This document shows positions 1 to 11,380 of a DNA stretch of 64,000 nt, piece after piece; the stretch's first letter is position 1; every line of letters begins with the position of its first letter. This DNA comes from Coprinopsis marcescibilis. Lineage: Eukaryota > Basidiomycota > Agaricomycetes > Agaricales > Psathyrellaceae. The position numbers and the translations under genes are program-made. The notes under the pieces were generated by a model. The model was given only the letters and a program-made list of their open reading frames with translations, did not search any database and was not told the origin of the DNA. Location of the stretch: the NCBI GenBank assembly GCA_004369085.1, contig ML210262.1, forward strand, positions 1 to 64,000, written 5' to 3'.

Positions 1-904
1 TATTTACGGAAGTCCCCTCCTGAACCCATACCCCGTGAAATCCCATAACCTTGGGCTTCCCCCAACCGTTATGGGATAAGACGGTGTCGACTGTATCTAC
101 AATCAATCGCCGAAACGGCCTGTATCGATCCAGATTATGGGCTCTTGCCTTCTCCCGGGCGCCCCTGTGATCGGTGTGATGACTTATCAGAGCGACCAGA
201 TGTTATATCTGGAACAAAGTCAGAACAAAACGGTGTGCTGACGGGGATGATAGGGGCCTCATTACTCGGGCTTCCGTAGATGTACATACATGTAGAAGAC
301 ACTAATAACACAGCAAAGGAATGTCAGAAGCAGCACACAGGCGCGTTCTGCTAACAAAGAAACGACAAGAGATCTTGTCAGCGCGTCGCATTTGGCCAAA
401 GTGTGTTGATATTAATCTTTCTTCTAATGAGCGCGAAGTTTGATGTATTCGGGCGCTGGTGACTGAGTGGGCGCTGTCTCATTGTTTCTTTTACAACACT
501 ATCTTGTGACCCTATCTTAGACTCGATATGACGGGAGGTGGTGATTATCTCCCCAAGATCAGTTGCTGCGGCGTGGTTCTAACGAGCATGGGCGCCAACG
601 CGGATCTTGGCGAGGACTGATTCATCACGTTGTTCCAAATTTGGGGCAACCCTCTTGTAAGTCCTAAGAGACGAGATTTTCATGGGTAAGTCTTATTGTC
701 TTCGTTCTTAGTCTAAAAAACATAGATCAGGTGCATGTCGCCAAACTACAAGAATTGCCAGATGAAAACAAAAAAGCAACAGCACTCAACTCTACGACAA
801 AGGCTGTTCTGACCATTCCCGGAATTTCAAACAAGTTCAAAATGAGGAAAACAGGTGAGCATCGATGGGTCCAAGGTTCCACGAACTTAACAGACTCGAT
901 TTAC
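1..904. other. Intergenic, no recognised feature
   Basis: No ORF here resembles a known protein. A 61-codon ORF at 731-916 runs up to the repeat block that begins near 905 and shows no family resemblance. Base composition is mixed and I see no promoter or RNA gene that can be defended. Confidence 0.5.
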
Positions 905-1160
905 GGAGTTCTCTAGCCAAAACTTCGAGACTTGACTTCGTTTGTGAGCCTGAGGTTGAGAATCAAGAGTTAAGTCATCTGAATACAAGGTGTATTAGGA
1001 TTAAACCCAAGAAAAGGTGTTGTATTGGAATACGTTGAATTGGGGAGGCCAACTGAACCTCAAGACGATAATGGGGGAGGACGAACGTTGCTTGAAGAGA
1101 TTCATAGCCATCGCGGCAATCTCCGGCATCATAGGAAAGTACCGAAGTCGTAGCGGCTTG
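905..1160 (+). repeat. Dispersed repeat, block P (left copy)
   Basis: This block matches, in reverse complement, positions about 44160-44435. Shared tracts include one around 928-975 ('acttcgtttgtgagcctgag') matching 44392-44411, and one around 1105-1150 ('agccatcgcggcaatctccg') matching 44212-44231. Identity by eye is roughly 80%, with small indels. Both copies are full of stops, so this is a relic. The element family is unknown and I see no terminal inverted repeat or target-site duplication. Confidence 0.8.
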
Positions 1161-1724
1161 GTGACGCCGTGCAAGTTTCTGAAGGGTGTTTTTTTGCCCT
1201 TACGAAGTGTTTACTGGGGGAAAAGGCTCATGTATAAGTACTCCTACATTCAGATATGTGTTCTCGATGCGCAACACTGGAAGTTTGAAGAAAATTGTTC
1301 AATTATGTCCTTGATCTCCGAGCCAACTTGATTTTGTATCTTTCTTTTTCTTTTCTTAATCCAAGCCTCAGGGAAGAATTGCATTTACATATCCAACCAG
1401 GAGCCTTGTTGTTTTACTTACATACTACGAAAGTTTGACAGACACTACTATGTTTTTATGTGCTATAATCACTTGACATTCGGAGTTTCCATGATTATAG
1501 TCAGCATAATGCGGAACATAGACTCGGAGGTCTAGAGGTGAGCACTGAGGGAACAAAAAATACCTCCTCTCGTCCTCGCTCAATAAAGGGAGACATGGGT
1601 AATCTTCTAAATATACTACTTTCCCTTTTAAATTGGCCAAGTCACATTGAGATTCTCGCAGAATCGATTTGGATCGCGATGAGAGATGCCGGCTTGTAAT
1701 ATGGGTGCAGACTTGGTTTGCGAC
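1161..1724. other. Spacer between repeat blocks P and Q
   Basis: About 560 bp separate blocks P and Q here, whereas their counterparts at 44.4 kb are almost adjacent. Nothing coding is recognised. A short minus-strand ORF (1425-1640) lacks family features. The stretch may be an insertion into the element or unmatched element sequence. Confidence 0.4.
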
Positions 1725-2560
1725 TCATCATAGTGGGAAATCGACGTCCGATGGGATGGTTATTGCGACATAATATATCAACAAATATCCTCCTCTCCAA
1801 CCTGTCTGTAACTTGAAAATCTGGGATATGCCCGATAAGGGAATCTTCACTCCGCATTATCGTGGATGATGGCCCTTATTGGCCGGCCTTTTCAGTATCG
1901 GGGATTCACCCGGTCTCTTGATAAGCGCTTCTAGGAGTGACGGCGAGCCTCATACACTAATCTCATACGCTCTTCGAGTCTACACACTGACCCATGGCCT
2001 TGGGTTGATCCTAGCCACCTTGAACACTCCATTTGAATGATTGGGTCTCGAAGCCGCCGGAAAGGTCATTGACTCCGGCCAGGCACGGTGCCACTTCAAG
2101 TTCATGTTCACTTGAGCGGCGACTGGTTCCTACAACACATTATTCCTAGGATAAGTACTTGGACTTGGGTACCCCTACCCCTCTGCACCCGGAGCAATGG
2201 TACGTACATCTTTCTCTGTCAATCAGCCGGGACATGAGCTTAAGCTTAATGAACGATTCTTGATTAGGAATCTCCGGCATTTAGGTTAGCTACCGCGCGT
2301 TACTGACTGTTCTTCTGCTGAATGAATTCAAAACTCCCTATTCATCTCTGTATGCTGGGTCTCGTGCCTAAAGGTACGTGTGGACTGAACGCTGCGGCGT
2401 CCACTTGACCTTCCAGGCAAAAACTTTCCGGTACCGTGACTTGGCACTGACGATCAAATGAAGTCATAACATACCTCATAGTTTAATAAGGCCAATACGA
2501 AGGCCGGTTTCTTGCCAGCATCCCATCCTCACGGCTGTCTAAGATGACTGATAAACCGCG
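1725..2560 (-). repeat. Dispersed repeat, block Q (left copy)
   Basis: This block is the reverse complement of about 44445-45226. The clearest match is 2455-2530 against 44461-44575, and 1725-1860 against 45090-45226. The latter part contains a 40-residue ORF segment (minus strand, within 1642-1857) that is also open in the other copy, sharing 'IPDFQV', 'ILCRNNH' and 'FPTMMS'. Identity is about 80-85% by eye. It is probably a degraded transposable element; the ORF segment matches no family I know. Confidence 0.8.
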
Positions 2561-5500
2561 GTTAGAAGAATCTTTTAGTGATATTGCAGCATCAACAGTC
2601 CCTTGGTTGTTACGATTCCGGAAGAATGCCATACAATCGAGCCCCCCAGCCCCATGCACCAAGGCTTCCATCTGTACTCAATCCTTCCAACAGAAGGGCG
2701 TTTAAAACCTCCAGAAGCGGATAAATCCAACTGACGGCTTGACCAAGGGATCTCTGTTATATCCGTCCCATAGCCTTTCTTGAAGAGTTACTGACAAAAT
2801 CAAATCGTCCCAAATACACTTACTTGGTCTCTAATGATCTGTCCTTTCAAGAGACCTACTGCTTAGCCCCTATCCACCTTAAAACAATGAAAAGAGCTTT
2901 ATCAGACGCTTGAACTTGACGCCGATATCCTCTTCTTTGGTCAAACTTTATATTCGTCGGGAATTCTGGTTTACTGAAAAAGCTAGTTATATCTTTTCAA
3001 GCCGTCTCTGGCTGTAGAAACTCGAACAAGAACCTCAGTATAGTGGCGGATAGTTAGTCCAGTCTTCACCGAGGCAAAACGTCTGAAAAGAAAAGTTGGC
3101 GAATCGCTCTTCCAGAATTGTTTTGATGACCTGATGGTAGGTCCCTGGTCTCTTTAGACCATTAGCGAAGCTGTCCATGGTCCCAAAGATCGATCGGAGG
3201 CCCAATAGCTTAAAGCAAGCAATCTGACCCTGTCATTCCCTCGACGTTTTGATACCTTTGCAACTGGAGACGCGCTCCACGTCCACCACATCAGGAACTC
3301 GCCTATCGAAATCTCAACGAAGAAAACAGTCAGATGGTCAGGTCAGGCGCATCTATGTAGCGTTTATAACAGTCAAAAGGGCCCCAATGGCTCGGATACC
3401 CGGCGACGCTCACTCAGGCTGTCAGTTCGAATAGGTCGTGGCGCTCCCGCTTCTCTCACGGCTTTGCGACTTGACCACCGCATGAACCAAAGAATCGCAT
3501 CAGAACAGTCGAGAAGATGTACATTCCTTCACAATTTACAATGCGCGTCCGGGTATCTCCGATGAGTTGGTAAGTACGCTCAAAGCAGCCAAGAACGAGA
3601 GAAAATGGTGCGCGCCCCCACTCAGGGGCATATGAGACGCGTGAACATCAATTCAATAACGCGCCTCGAGGCGCCCCATTCTTCGGTAACTTCCGCCCCT
3701 GTGTGCAAACATTGGGCCTAATCATTCTTGAGTGACTATGTTGACCGAACCTGGATCTTCGTCCCCAGTCTCGGCCGCTCTGGGTATCGACCAATATAAC
3801 ATTCTCGACAAGTTGCCGAAACGCATCATATAGAACTCGGAGAGGGTGCTCGGCAACATCAAATAACCTCTGCTTCCACCACATACAAAACGGCATATGT
3901 ATATATATGTATCAAGCACCATAGAGTTGAATTCCACTCTGTTACCACTGCACAAAGGGCGACTGATAAGGGCCCAGCTACCCAAGATGTATTAAACCAC
4001 TTTTCCAGTTCTCTCCCTGACTCGTATCGAGCCATCCGAGTCCCTGCTTCGCTACAGGTGAGAACCCAAGAACCTCCGACTCCAAAGGCAGAAAACAAGT
4101 CCCCGCTTGCAAGTGCCGCCGAGATCAAAACCCAAGCCTTTCGAAATTCGAACTTATCAAGCAAAGGCAACGAGTTCGCATGAGAACCTCAAAGAGCGGC
4201 ATTGCAGCCAGGCTCATCCAAAGTTGAATGCAACCATCCAGTCACGCCACCCTGTCCCTGTCCATCTATCAACTTTAAACCCATTCACCGGTCTCAGTAT
4301 TCATCCACCACCCTCACGCCGTAATCACCTCGGGAACGTCCAAAACAATCAGACAACACATGTCAGAATCAACAGAACTCGAAATGGTAATAGATTTAGG
4401 TGTCTCTTCGGCTCCTTCCGAAGTTGCAGCGTCTTGAAGCGGCCATCCTAGAATATCAAGGTACAGTCGAGTCCAACCATGTACTCGACCACTGTATACG
4501 GCACCTGCACACGCTGTAGCCCCATTCCTAGTTAACCTCCCCGATAGCCCTGACGGCGGCTCCTACCCCACATCAAAAACCAACGTTCCTTCCACCAACC
4601 CTCCAAGGAGTCCGTCCCTGCACACCGGCAACTACCCACATAGTACCAAAGGGCCAACCCACACTCCCGGCACGCTCCAACAAAAGAACTCGAGAAGAAC
4701 CTCAGGCTTCAAATCCCCGAATCCCAACCCTGATCAAGCACTCCGACATCCGAATATAAACCTAACTCGGCTAGCGTCTGCCCAGGGCGAGATTTAACCA
4801 CCGCACAATAGGGGTTCTTCGCGATCCTAGCGGTAGCACCATGTCGATCGCAATCCCCAGGGCCACCATTACTCGCGAAATTTAGAAGTAGATTGACAAA
4901 GTACATCCACGCGCAAAAGGTTCGTTCCTCTCGCGACACTGATCCCGTCGTTCTATCATTTCGAACCTGATCCACAGCACACACACACACACTCTCCTAT
5001 CCGGCGTAACCCACATTCAAACCTGCGCACGTACGCCCCTAACTCGGAGTTGAACAAGATGTGATTAAGTACCAATACGTGTATGTACAATATCGTCTAT
5101 TGTGTGTTAGAAAGTAGAAAGGGAAGCAATATCAAGCCATGACGAGGACAAGATAAACCAACAGCGCACGCACGCCAACCGCCGACGTCGCCAAGAATCA
5201 AAGCTCAAAACGGGTGGGTAAAATTCCGTAAAACAAAAATGTATGTACAACCAAACGAGAGACGAGTTGAGATAATGTTAGAGAGATAAGAAAAGATAAC
5301 GAGCCAGACAAAAATATCTATGTAAGTATGTACTGCAGATTGGAGCGAGATAAGACCAACAAACAAACAGAAAGAAGAAGCAAGAAGAAAGCGCAAGCCA
5401 ACCCAAAACGATCGGTCGCCCTGATCGATGAGAAGGCGGCAACTAGCTTTTTTTTACATTGGCGGATGCAGTAGTACAGAATACGCCAAAGTAACACAGA

Positions 5501-6256
5501 AAGGGGTGATGTGATGTGATGTGCAAGAAAGGAAGGATATGAAAACGAAAAAAGAGATCAAAACGCAAACGTTCGTCCCGCCTAGCGCGAAAGACGGATT
5601 TTGGGGTATGGGTTATGCCCGGCCGATAAGAAACTGGGGGCGTCCAAGATATATTTCGTTCTGCGTTGACCGACTGACTGGTGAGAGGAAAATGTGGTGA
5701 CTGGCGATCGGGAAATGGTCATAGTTGGTGGTCGTGATAAAAATTCCAGTCGTCCCCAAAAAGCTGATAATGCAACGAGCCGAATGCGAGTAGGATGGAT
5801 GTTGTTTCGAATCATGCGGTTCCTGGACTGGATAAAGATATGCGCATAGACAGATGTCAGATAAGGTCCTGATAGATGTTGTGGTGCAGCGAGCGTCGAG
5901 AGGAAAATATGCAGTGGATGCAGCGGACATGTGGAGAGGACATATGCAGTTGATGCAGCGAGCGTCGAGAGGAGATGCGACGAACATGTCGAAAGGAGAT
6001 ATGCAGCGAGCAAGTCGAGATGAGATGATAAACGCTTTGAAGATATGGTCGGAACGCTCCAACCCAGCTAAACCAAAAGAATGACCATAAGCAAATTCCC
6101 AGCACACCATCGTACCAACCCACTCACCATCCAAGGACCATCCAAAACCAACCAAAAACCCCAGAAGAAAAAAGAAACCCAAAACCAAAAAAAAGTACAT
6201 ATACACCGTGTCCATCGCACAAAAAACTAACCAAACTCCAAACCATCCAAACCATC
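2561..6256. other. Long intergenic region left of the CBM21 gene
   Basis: No conserved protein is seen on either strand. Several ORFs of 80-200 codons on the minus strand (3648-4170, 5582-6215) are low-complexity or overlap one another in different frames. A short (CA)n run lies near 4977-4992. The right part is 3' flank of the CBM21 gene and includes a minisatellite, listed separately. Confidence 0.5.
5876..6022. repeat. Degenerate minisatellite
   Basis: Imperfect tandem copies of a unit of about 20-24 nt built on 'atgcagcgagcgtcgagagg' follow each other, some carrying 'gatgcag' and 'aacatgtcgaaagg' variants. The phrase 'cagcgagcgtcgagagga' occurs twice, about 75 bp apart. The array makes the overlapping minus-strand ORFs look repetitive. 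It lies 3' of the CBM21 gene and may be in its 3' UTR or beyond. Confidence 0.7.
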
Positions 6257-9200
6257 CTACGCTTTACTCCCTCCCAAACTCCCATACCCCCCACCCTGCA
6301 CCGGCGCAGGCCCACTCGCAAAACACCACTGCCTCACAAAGGCCTGATAGATCGAATCAGGATCCCGGATATCATCCAACGAATTCTGCCTGCTCCCCGC
6401 ATGCATCCCCGGGCCTCCCGAACTCGGACTCTGCATCCCCCCCGCCCCCAAACTCGGACTCTGCATCCCCACCGGTCCTCCCAAACTCGGACTCGTAGGC
6501 GGCGTCGCAAACGCTCCTCCACCCGCCAGCCCAGCACCCGAGTGGGCAGGGTTAAACACCAACCCCAACGCCCGGCCCGCACTCTTCCTCTGTTGCTGCT
6601 GCTGCGGCCGACCCTGTCCCAATCCCCTCACACTCCCCCCACTCTGTCCCTTCGCGCTGCCCCCACTCCCACTCTGTCCACTCCCATCGCTCCCCTTGAC
6701 ACGCGAACCAGAACCGGCAGAGGACCCAGTGGCAGCAGAATCACTCCCGCTCCCGCTCGCAGTCGGACTATGCGGCCCGTTCTTGAGCGGACTGTCCGTG
6801 CCTAGCACCTTGCGTCCACCAGCGGGACCAAGGGTGAATTTACCACCAGCCACCGAGCCTTTACCACCAGACCCAACGGTGAATTGAGCACCACCGGCTG
6901 AGCCACCCACCGGCCCGCCACCAACAACAGGAGCACCAGGCGCACCAAAAGGCACAGGCGAGCTCCTCCCGCTCCCCCCAGGCGACCGCGGAGGACTGGT
7001 CATGCTCTTCTCCCTGATACTCCTCAACATCGGCTGGAGCGGTAGAGGCATCGCTAGTCCACCGCTCGTCGTTGGTGTCGGTGCTTCTTCTGCTTCCGCT
7101 GCTCCATCTGCTGCTGCTTCCATTGTAGTCGTCGGTGCCGTTGTGGTTGTGGTTGTCGTAGCAGTCGCAGGCGTAGCAGTCGCAGCCTCATCAACATCAG
7201 CCACAAACCCAGGCACAGGCGTAAGCAGCGCATCCACATCCCCACGCACATCCCCATTCAAATCCACAGCAGACCCAACAAAATTGCCCATCGAAAATGG
7301 CTCACAAGTCCCAAGCTCGAGGTACGACAAATTCCTCCTAGGCGTACTCGTCCCACTGAGAGCTTCGTCCCTCCTTTCCGCATCTCCTTCCCTCTCTGCA
7401 TCCCTTTCCACATCCACATCCACAGGAGCAGGCACGGGAACAGCCCTTCTCCCCAACACACCCCTCCCATCCAAAACACCATCCTTCTCCCACTCTCCCT
7501 GTCCTTGGCCCTTCTCTTTCTCTTGACCTCTCTCTTCGTCCGACCCTCGCACACCACCATCACCCTGCACATCCCCATCCCCACCCCCAACAACAACAAC
7601 ATCCACACTCCCCACAATCGGGGTATGCAACGGACTCGTAAGCGGCGTGCTCTCATTCGTGCTCGCCTCACTCGGGGTGTCCGGTCCAACCTCCCGCTGT
7701 CCCACACCAACACTCGAAAGCGCATCATCGCTCGCCGCCCGTCCCACATCCCCCTGCGCCGAACCAGAACCAGCAGAGGAGCCCAAGGGTAACGGACTGC
7801 TCGCAGTCCTCCCAATCGGTCCCACCGCGCCATGGTTGAACCGCGGAACGACAGTACCCCCACCAGGAGCCGCATAGTTCCTCAAATTCAGCCTCTTGAG
7901 CCTCTCCAACGTAGTCTCCGCCAACGCCTTGTTGCTCTCCACCCGCCGCGCCGTCATGCTCGGCCAGGTTTGCTTCGGCTCGTAGGGTGTTATCGTCGAT
8001 GGTGATGCGGTGTTATTGTTATTGTTGTTGCCGTCCTTCTCTCCGTTCTCCCCGACATTCACACCATTCACCGCACCATTCCCGTCCTTCCCATCCTTCA
8101 CCACCCCATTCAACCCATTCACATCAACCCCCACATCACCAGCAAAAGCGCCCGCCACACCAGGATCAACAACCCAATGCGCAGGCACACCCCCTCCCAA
8201 CATAACAGGCGCCACAACCCGCCCAGGCGGAACAGCCGCATTCATAAACTTCGCAGGCCCACTGACAGCTCCCCGCCTCCTCCCGGGGCTTACTCCAAGC
8301 TCGGGCTGGGTGTCGGGTGTGTCGGCGCCCGACGAGGTGTTGGACGAGCTATTCGACGAGGATGTGTTCGAGGATGTGTTTGAGGAGGTATTCGACGACG
8401 AGGTGTTCAAGGAGGTGTCGTTCAAAGAAGCGTTCAAGTCACCCAAACCCTCCGCACCACCAACAACCCTCTCCCCAAACCCAATCCTATAATTCCCACT
8501 CGCATTATTATCCCACCACTCCCTCCCGCGTCCTACCCCAACAGCAACACCAAGCGCCTTCAAGCGCCTCTCAACCCGCTTCAACATCCTGCCCCTATCA
8601 GCCGGATAGCTCTCTTCATACGACGAGCTTGCTGATTGTGATGAAGAGAATGTGGAAAACGAGGCGGAGGAAGAGGACAAAGGGGCGGAAGAGGCGGAGG
8701 CAGAAGAGGAGGAAGAAGAAGCGGAGGAACCAGGATACCAAGCCCCCGACCCCCCCTCCACCAACCCATTAACGATCATCTCCACCATCCGTCTATCACT
8801 CTTCCTCATAAACTCTTCATCAATCTGCCCACCTTCGCCTTCCCCGCTACCTTCCCTTCCACCGATACCACCACCACCAAACATCCCCGGACCCAAAACA
8901 ACAGGAATAGGCACATCAACCTCCCCAGGCACATTGTACCGCACAACCATCCACAACACCTTGCCCCCCAAACTCCCGCTGCGCGCGTAATCGCTCAGGT
9001 CGATCTTGAATTCAAACCGGTCCCATTGCGGGTTAGACGGTAGCGCCGCGGTCGTTTGCTTTTTCGACGAGGAGGTGGAGGACGGATTTAAAGGGGTCGT
9101 CCGATCTATAAAAAGCAATCATCAGTAAACCGCACAACAACGCAACGCAAACACCCAACACCCCCCAAAACCCCTCAAAAACAGAATCCAAAATAGAAAT

Positions 9201-11317
9201 CACTAACCTCCCAAAACAAACCCCCCAAGCCCCTCCCCAAGAACACCCAAACTCTCCGCATACCCCGCCTTGACTTCACTAGTCGTATGCCAATCATCGA
9301 GCGTGAACCGGACCGAGACGTGCTTTTCGTACGTCAGGTTGCGTACTAGTAGTTTGCCGTGCAGGATCGCTTGGAGTTTTGTGCTTGGTTTTGGGTTCGT
9401 GTTCGTGTTGTCTTCTTCGGATGACGACGAGGACGATGATGACGATGAAGACGAGCTAGAGGCAGAGGAGGAAGACGAACAAACCAACTCGACCTCCTCC
9501 AAAAACACATTATCAAACAACCCCAAATCTCGCTTGGGCATCACACTGCTCGACGCCCTCTCAACTTCATACACCACCCTCTTCTTCTCCTTCCTAACCC
9601 TCTCCTTCCTCTCCCTCTCATTCCCCTTCCTCTCGCCCTTATCACCCTTCCGAACAGGCGGAACCAACGCAGGGTTCTGCAACACCTTCCCAAGCGGGGA
9701 AGGCCTAACAGCTTCCTTCACACCACCAGTCCCAATCCTCGGAAACGGATACCCATTCGGTCCTCTCCCCCCACCACCCACGCTCCCACTCCCACCACCA
9801 CCACTAGACGCACTAGACCCCGACGCACTAGACGCAGCCGCAGACCCCCGACCCGTATACCGATCCCACGGATTACTATACCCACTCCCAAACCCCCACT
9901 GGTTCATAATCCCATAATGATACGCACTCCCTCCTCCCCCATTCCCTCCTGCATTACTCGCATTACCGACAACCCCAGCATATCCCCCAGCTCCACTCCC
10001 ATAACCCTCCCCATCAGTCTCCGTCTCCGTCTCCTCCCCTCCACTCGCCCCAGGCACAAGCAGACTAACAGGCTTGGCACTCCGCTTGAAGATGCGCACT
10101 GTCGTTAGGCCGCCTTGCTCTGTGCTCGGGAAATGTACCGCTTTGGGTGCGGAGGGCGTAGAGGGCGCGGTGTGCGAGTATGCATAATAGCTGTCGGCAT
10201 CTCCGTCTTCGTCTTCCTGCTCATAGTCGTGTTCTTGTTCGTGTGCGTAAGATGACGCGCCATTGGTGTTTGGATTGGAAGAAGGCAAAGGGGAAGAAGA
10301 CGCAGAAGAAGACGCGTCGAAATTAGGCAACGCAGGTGCACTCGCAGCGCGTACATGCCTCTGCCCAGCTCCATCCCCAACCTGCGCCTGATACCGCGAC
10401 GGCACAAGCGACTGCGGCGGAAACGGAATATTCGGCGACGAACTCGAACTCTTCAAACTACTCTTCAACGGTTTCCCATTCGCAAGCAACATCATCGGAC
10501 TGCTCGCCGTCCGCTGCATCCCCGGTTTCTCCACGGGGGTGTTGGCGCCGCTGCCTCCGTTGGAAACATCGGGACTCCCGCCATAGCTGTTGCTCCGGCC
10601 ATGGTAGTACCCCAACGGCGACAACACCGGAGTTGCGCTCTTCACCTTCACCTCCACCCCCGGGGCCGGCGAGCCCCTCCCAAGTGCAGACAACGCACTG
10701 TTGCTCCCCTCGCGGCTTACCGCAGGACTCCCCGCGCGCGGGAACGGCAGGCTGTTTGGCGAGCCCCCCGCTTTTGCGAGGCTGGGCGAGTACAGGCCGC
10801 CGCTACCGGCCGCGCTTACGATGCTGGAGGGGATCTTGAGTTTGAGCGGGGGCAGCCCGCGTGCGGCTTGGTCGTCGTCGTCGTCCGTGTCTAGCCGCGA
10901 GGGCTTCCCGCTGGGGGTCGGTTTGAGGCTGGTGCCTGCGAAGCGGGCTGCGGTCGGTGGGGGTGGAAGCGCGTGTGTGTGATGGGAGTTTGGCGGCTGG
11001 GGCTGGGGCTGGGTGTGTGCACCATTGGGAGCGTAGGTGGAGAGCGGGGACGGGTCTTTGGGGGGCGTGTCGTCGTCCGGGCTGCTATCATCGTCGTCGT
11101 CCGCGGCGAGATGGAACGAGGCGGGTTTGCGCCGCGGGAGGCTGCCCAGGGAGGCGAATGCACCTGATGGTGGTGCCGTCGGGTTGCCGGCGGATGCTGA
11201 TGATGATGATGAAGGCTCGTTGTAGGAGAAGGAACGGCGATGGCCTGGTCGGCCTTGCGAGTGGACGGGGAGCGGGACGGCGACGGGCGTGGTGGGCCTC
11301 GGGACTGAGTATGGCAT
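6257..11317 (-). CDS. PP1 regulatory subunit with CBM21 domain (GAC1/PIG1-like)
   Basis: Predicted to target protein phosphatase 1 to glycogen. Two exons, 11317-9208 and 9105-6257, joined by a 102 bp intron (donor GTTAGT, acceptor TATAG) whose phase fits exactly, give 1652 residues. An RVxF-type PP1-docking motif (K-A-V-H-F) sits near residue 392. The CBM21 domain starts around residue 655 ('VRNLTYEKHVSVRFTLDDW'), continues across the intron ('WDRFEFKIDL', 'LWMVVRYNVPG'), and its signature 'EWWDNNASGNYRIGF' follows near residue 900 after a long Ser/Gly insert. The rest is low-complexity Ser/Gly/Thr/Pro. The C-terminus carries 'DSIYQAFVRQWCFASGP'. An in-frame ATG at 11380 is an alternative start; I prefer 11317 because the upstream part looks untranslated. 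Poly-Ser and acidic runs are conspicuous. Confidence 0.9.
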
Positions 11318-11380
11318 CGTGCTAAGCTCTATCCTAAAGTCAGCGACGGGGAGAGACGGGTGGGTGAGTGGATCACGCAC

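Noticed and set aside
5582..6215. Minus-strand ORFs of 143 and 200 codons
   Set aside because: They overlap each other in different frames and their repetition comes from the minisatellite at 5876-6022.
6401..8990. Several plus-strand ORFs of 70-174 codons opposite the CBM21 gene
   Set aside because: They are Pro/Ser/Thr/His-rich shadows of the low-complexity minus-strand coding sequence and have no motif of their own.
9270..10894. Plus-strand ORFs up to 215 codons opposite CBM21 exon 1
   Set aside because: Their acidic and Pro-rich runs mirror the poly-Ser and Gly tracts of the true frame; the minus-strand frame carries the RVxF and CBM21 motifs.
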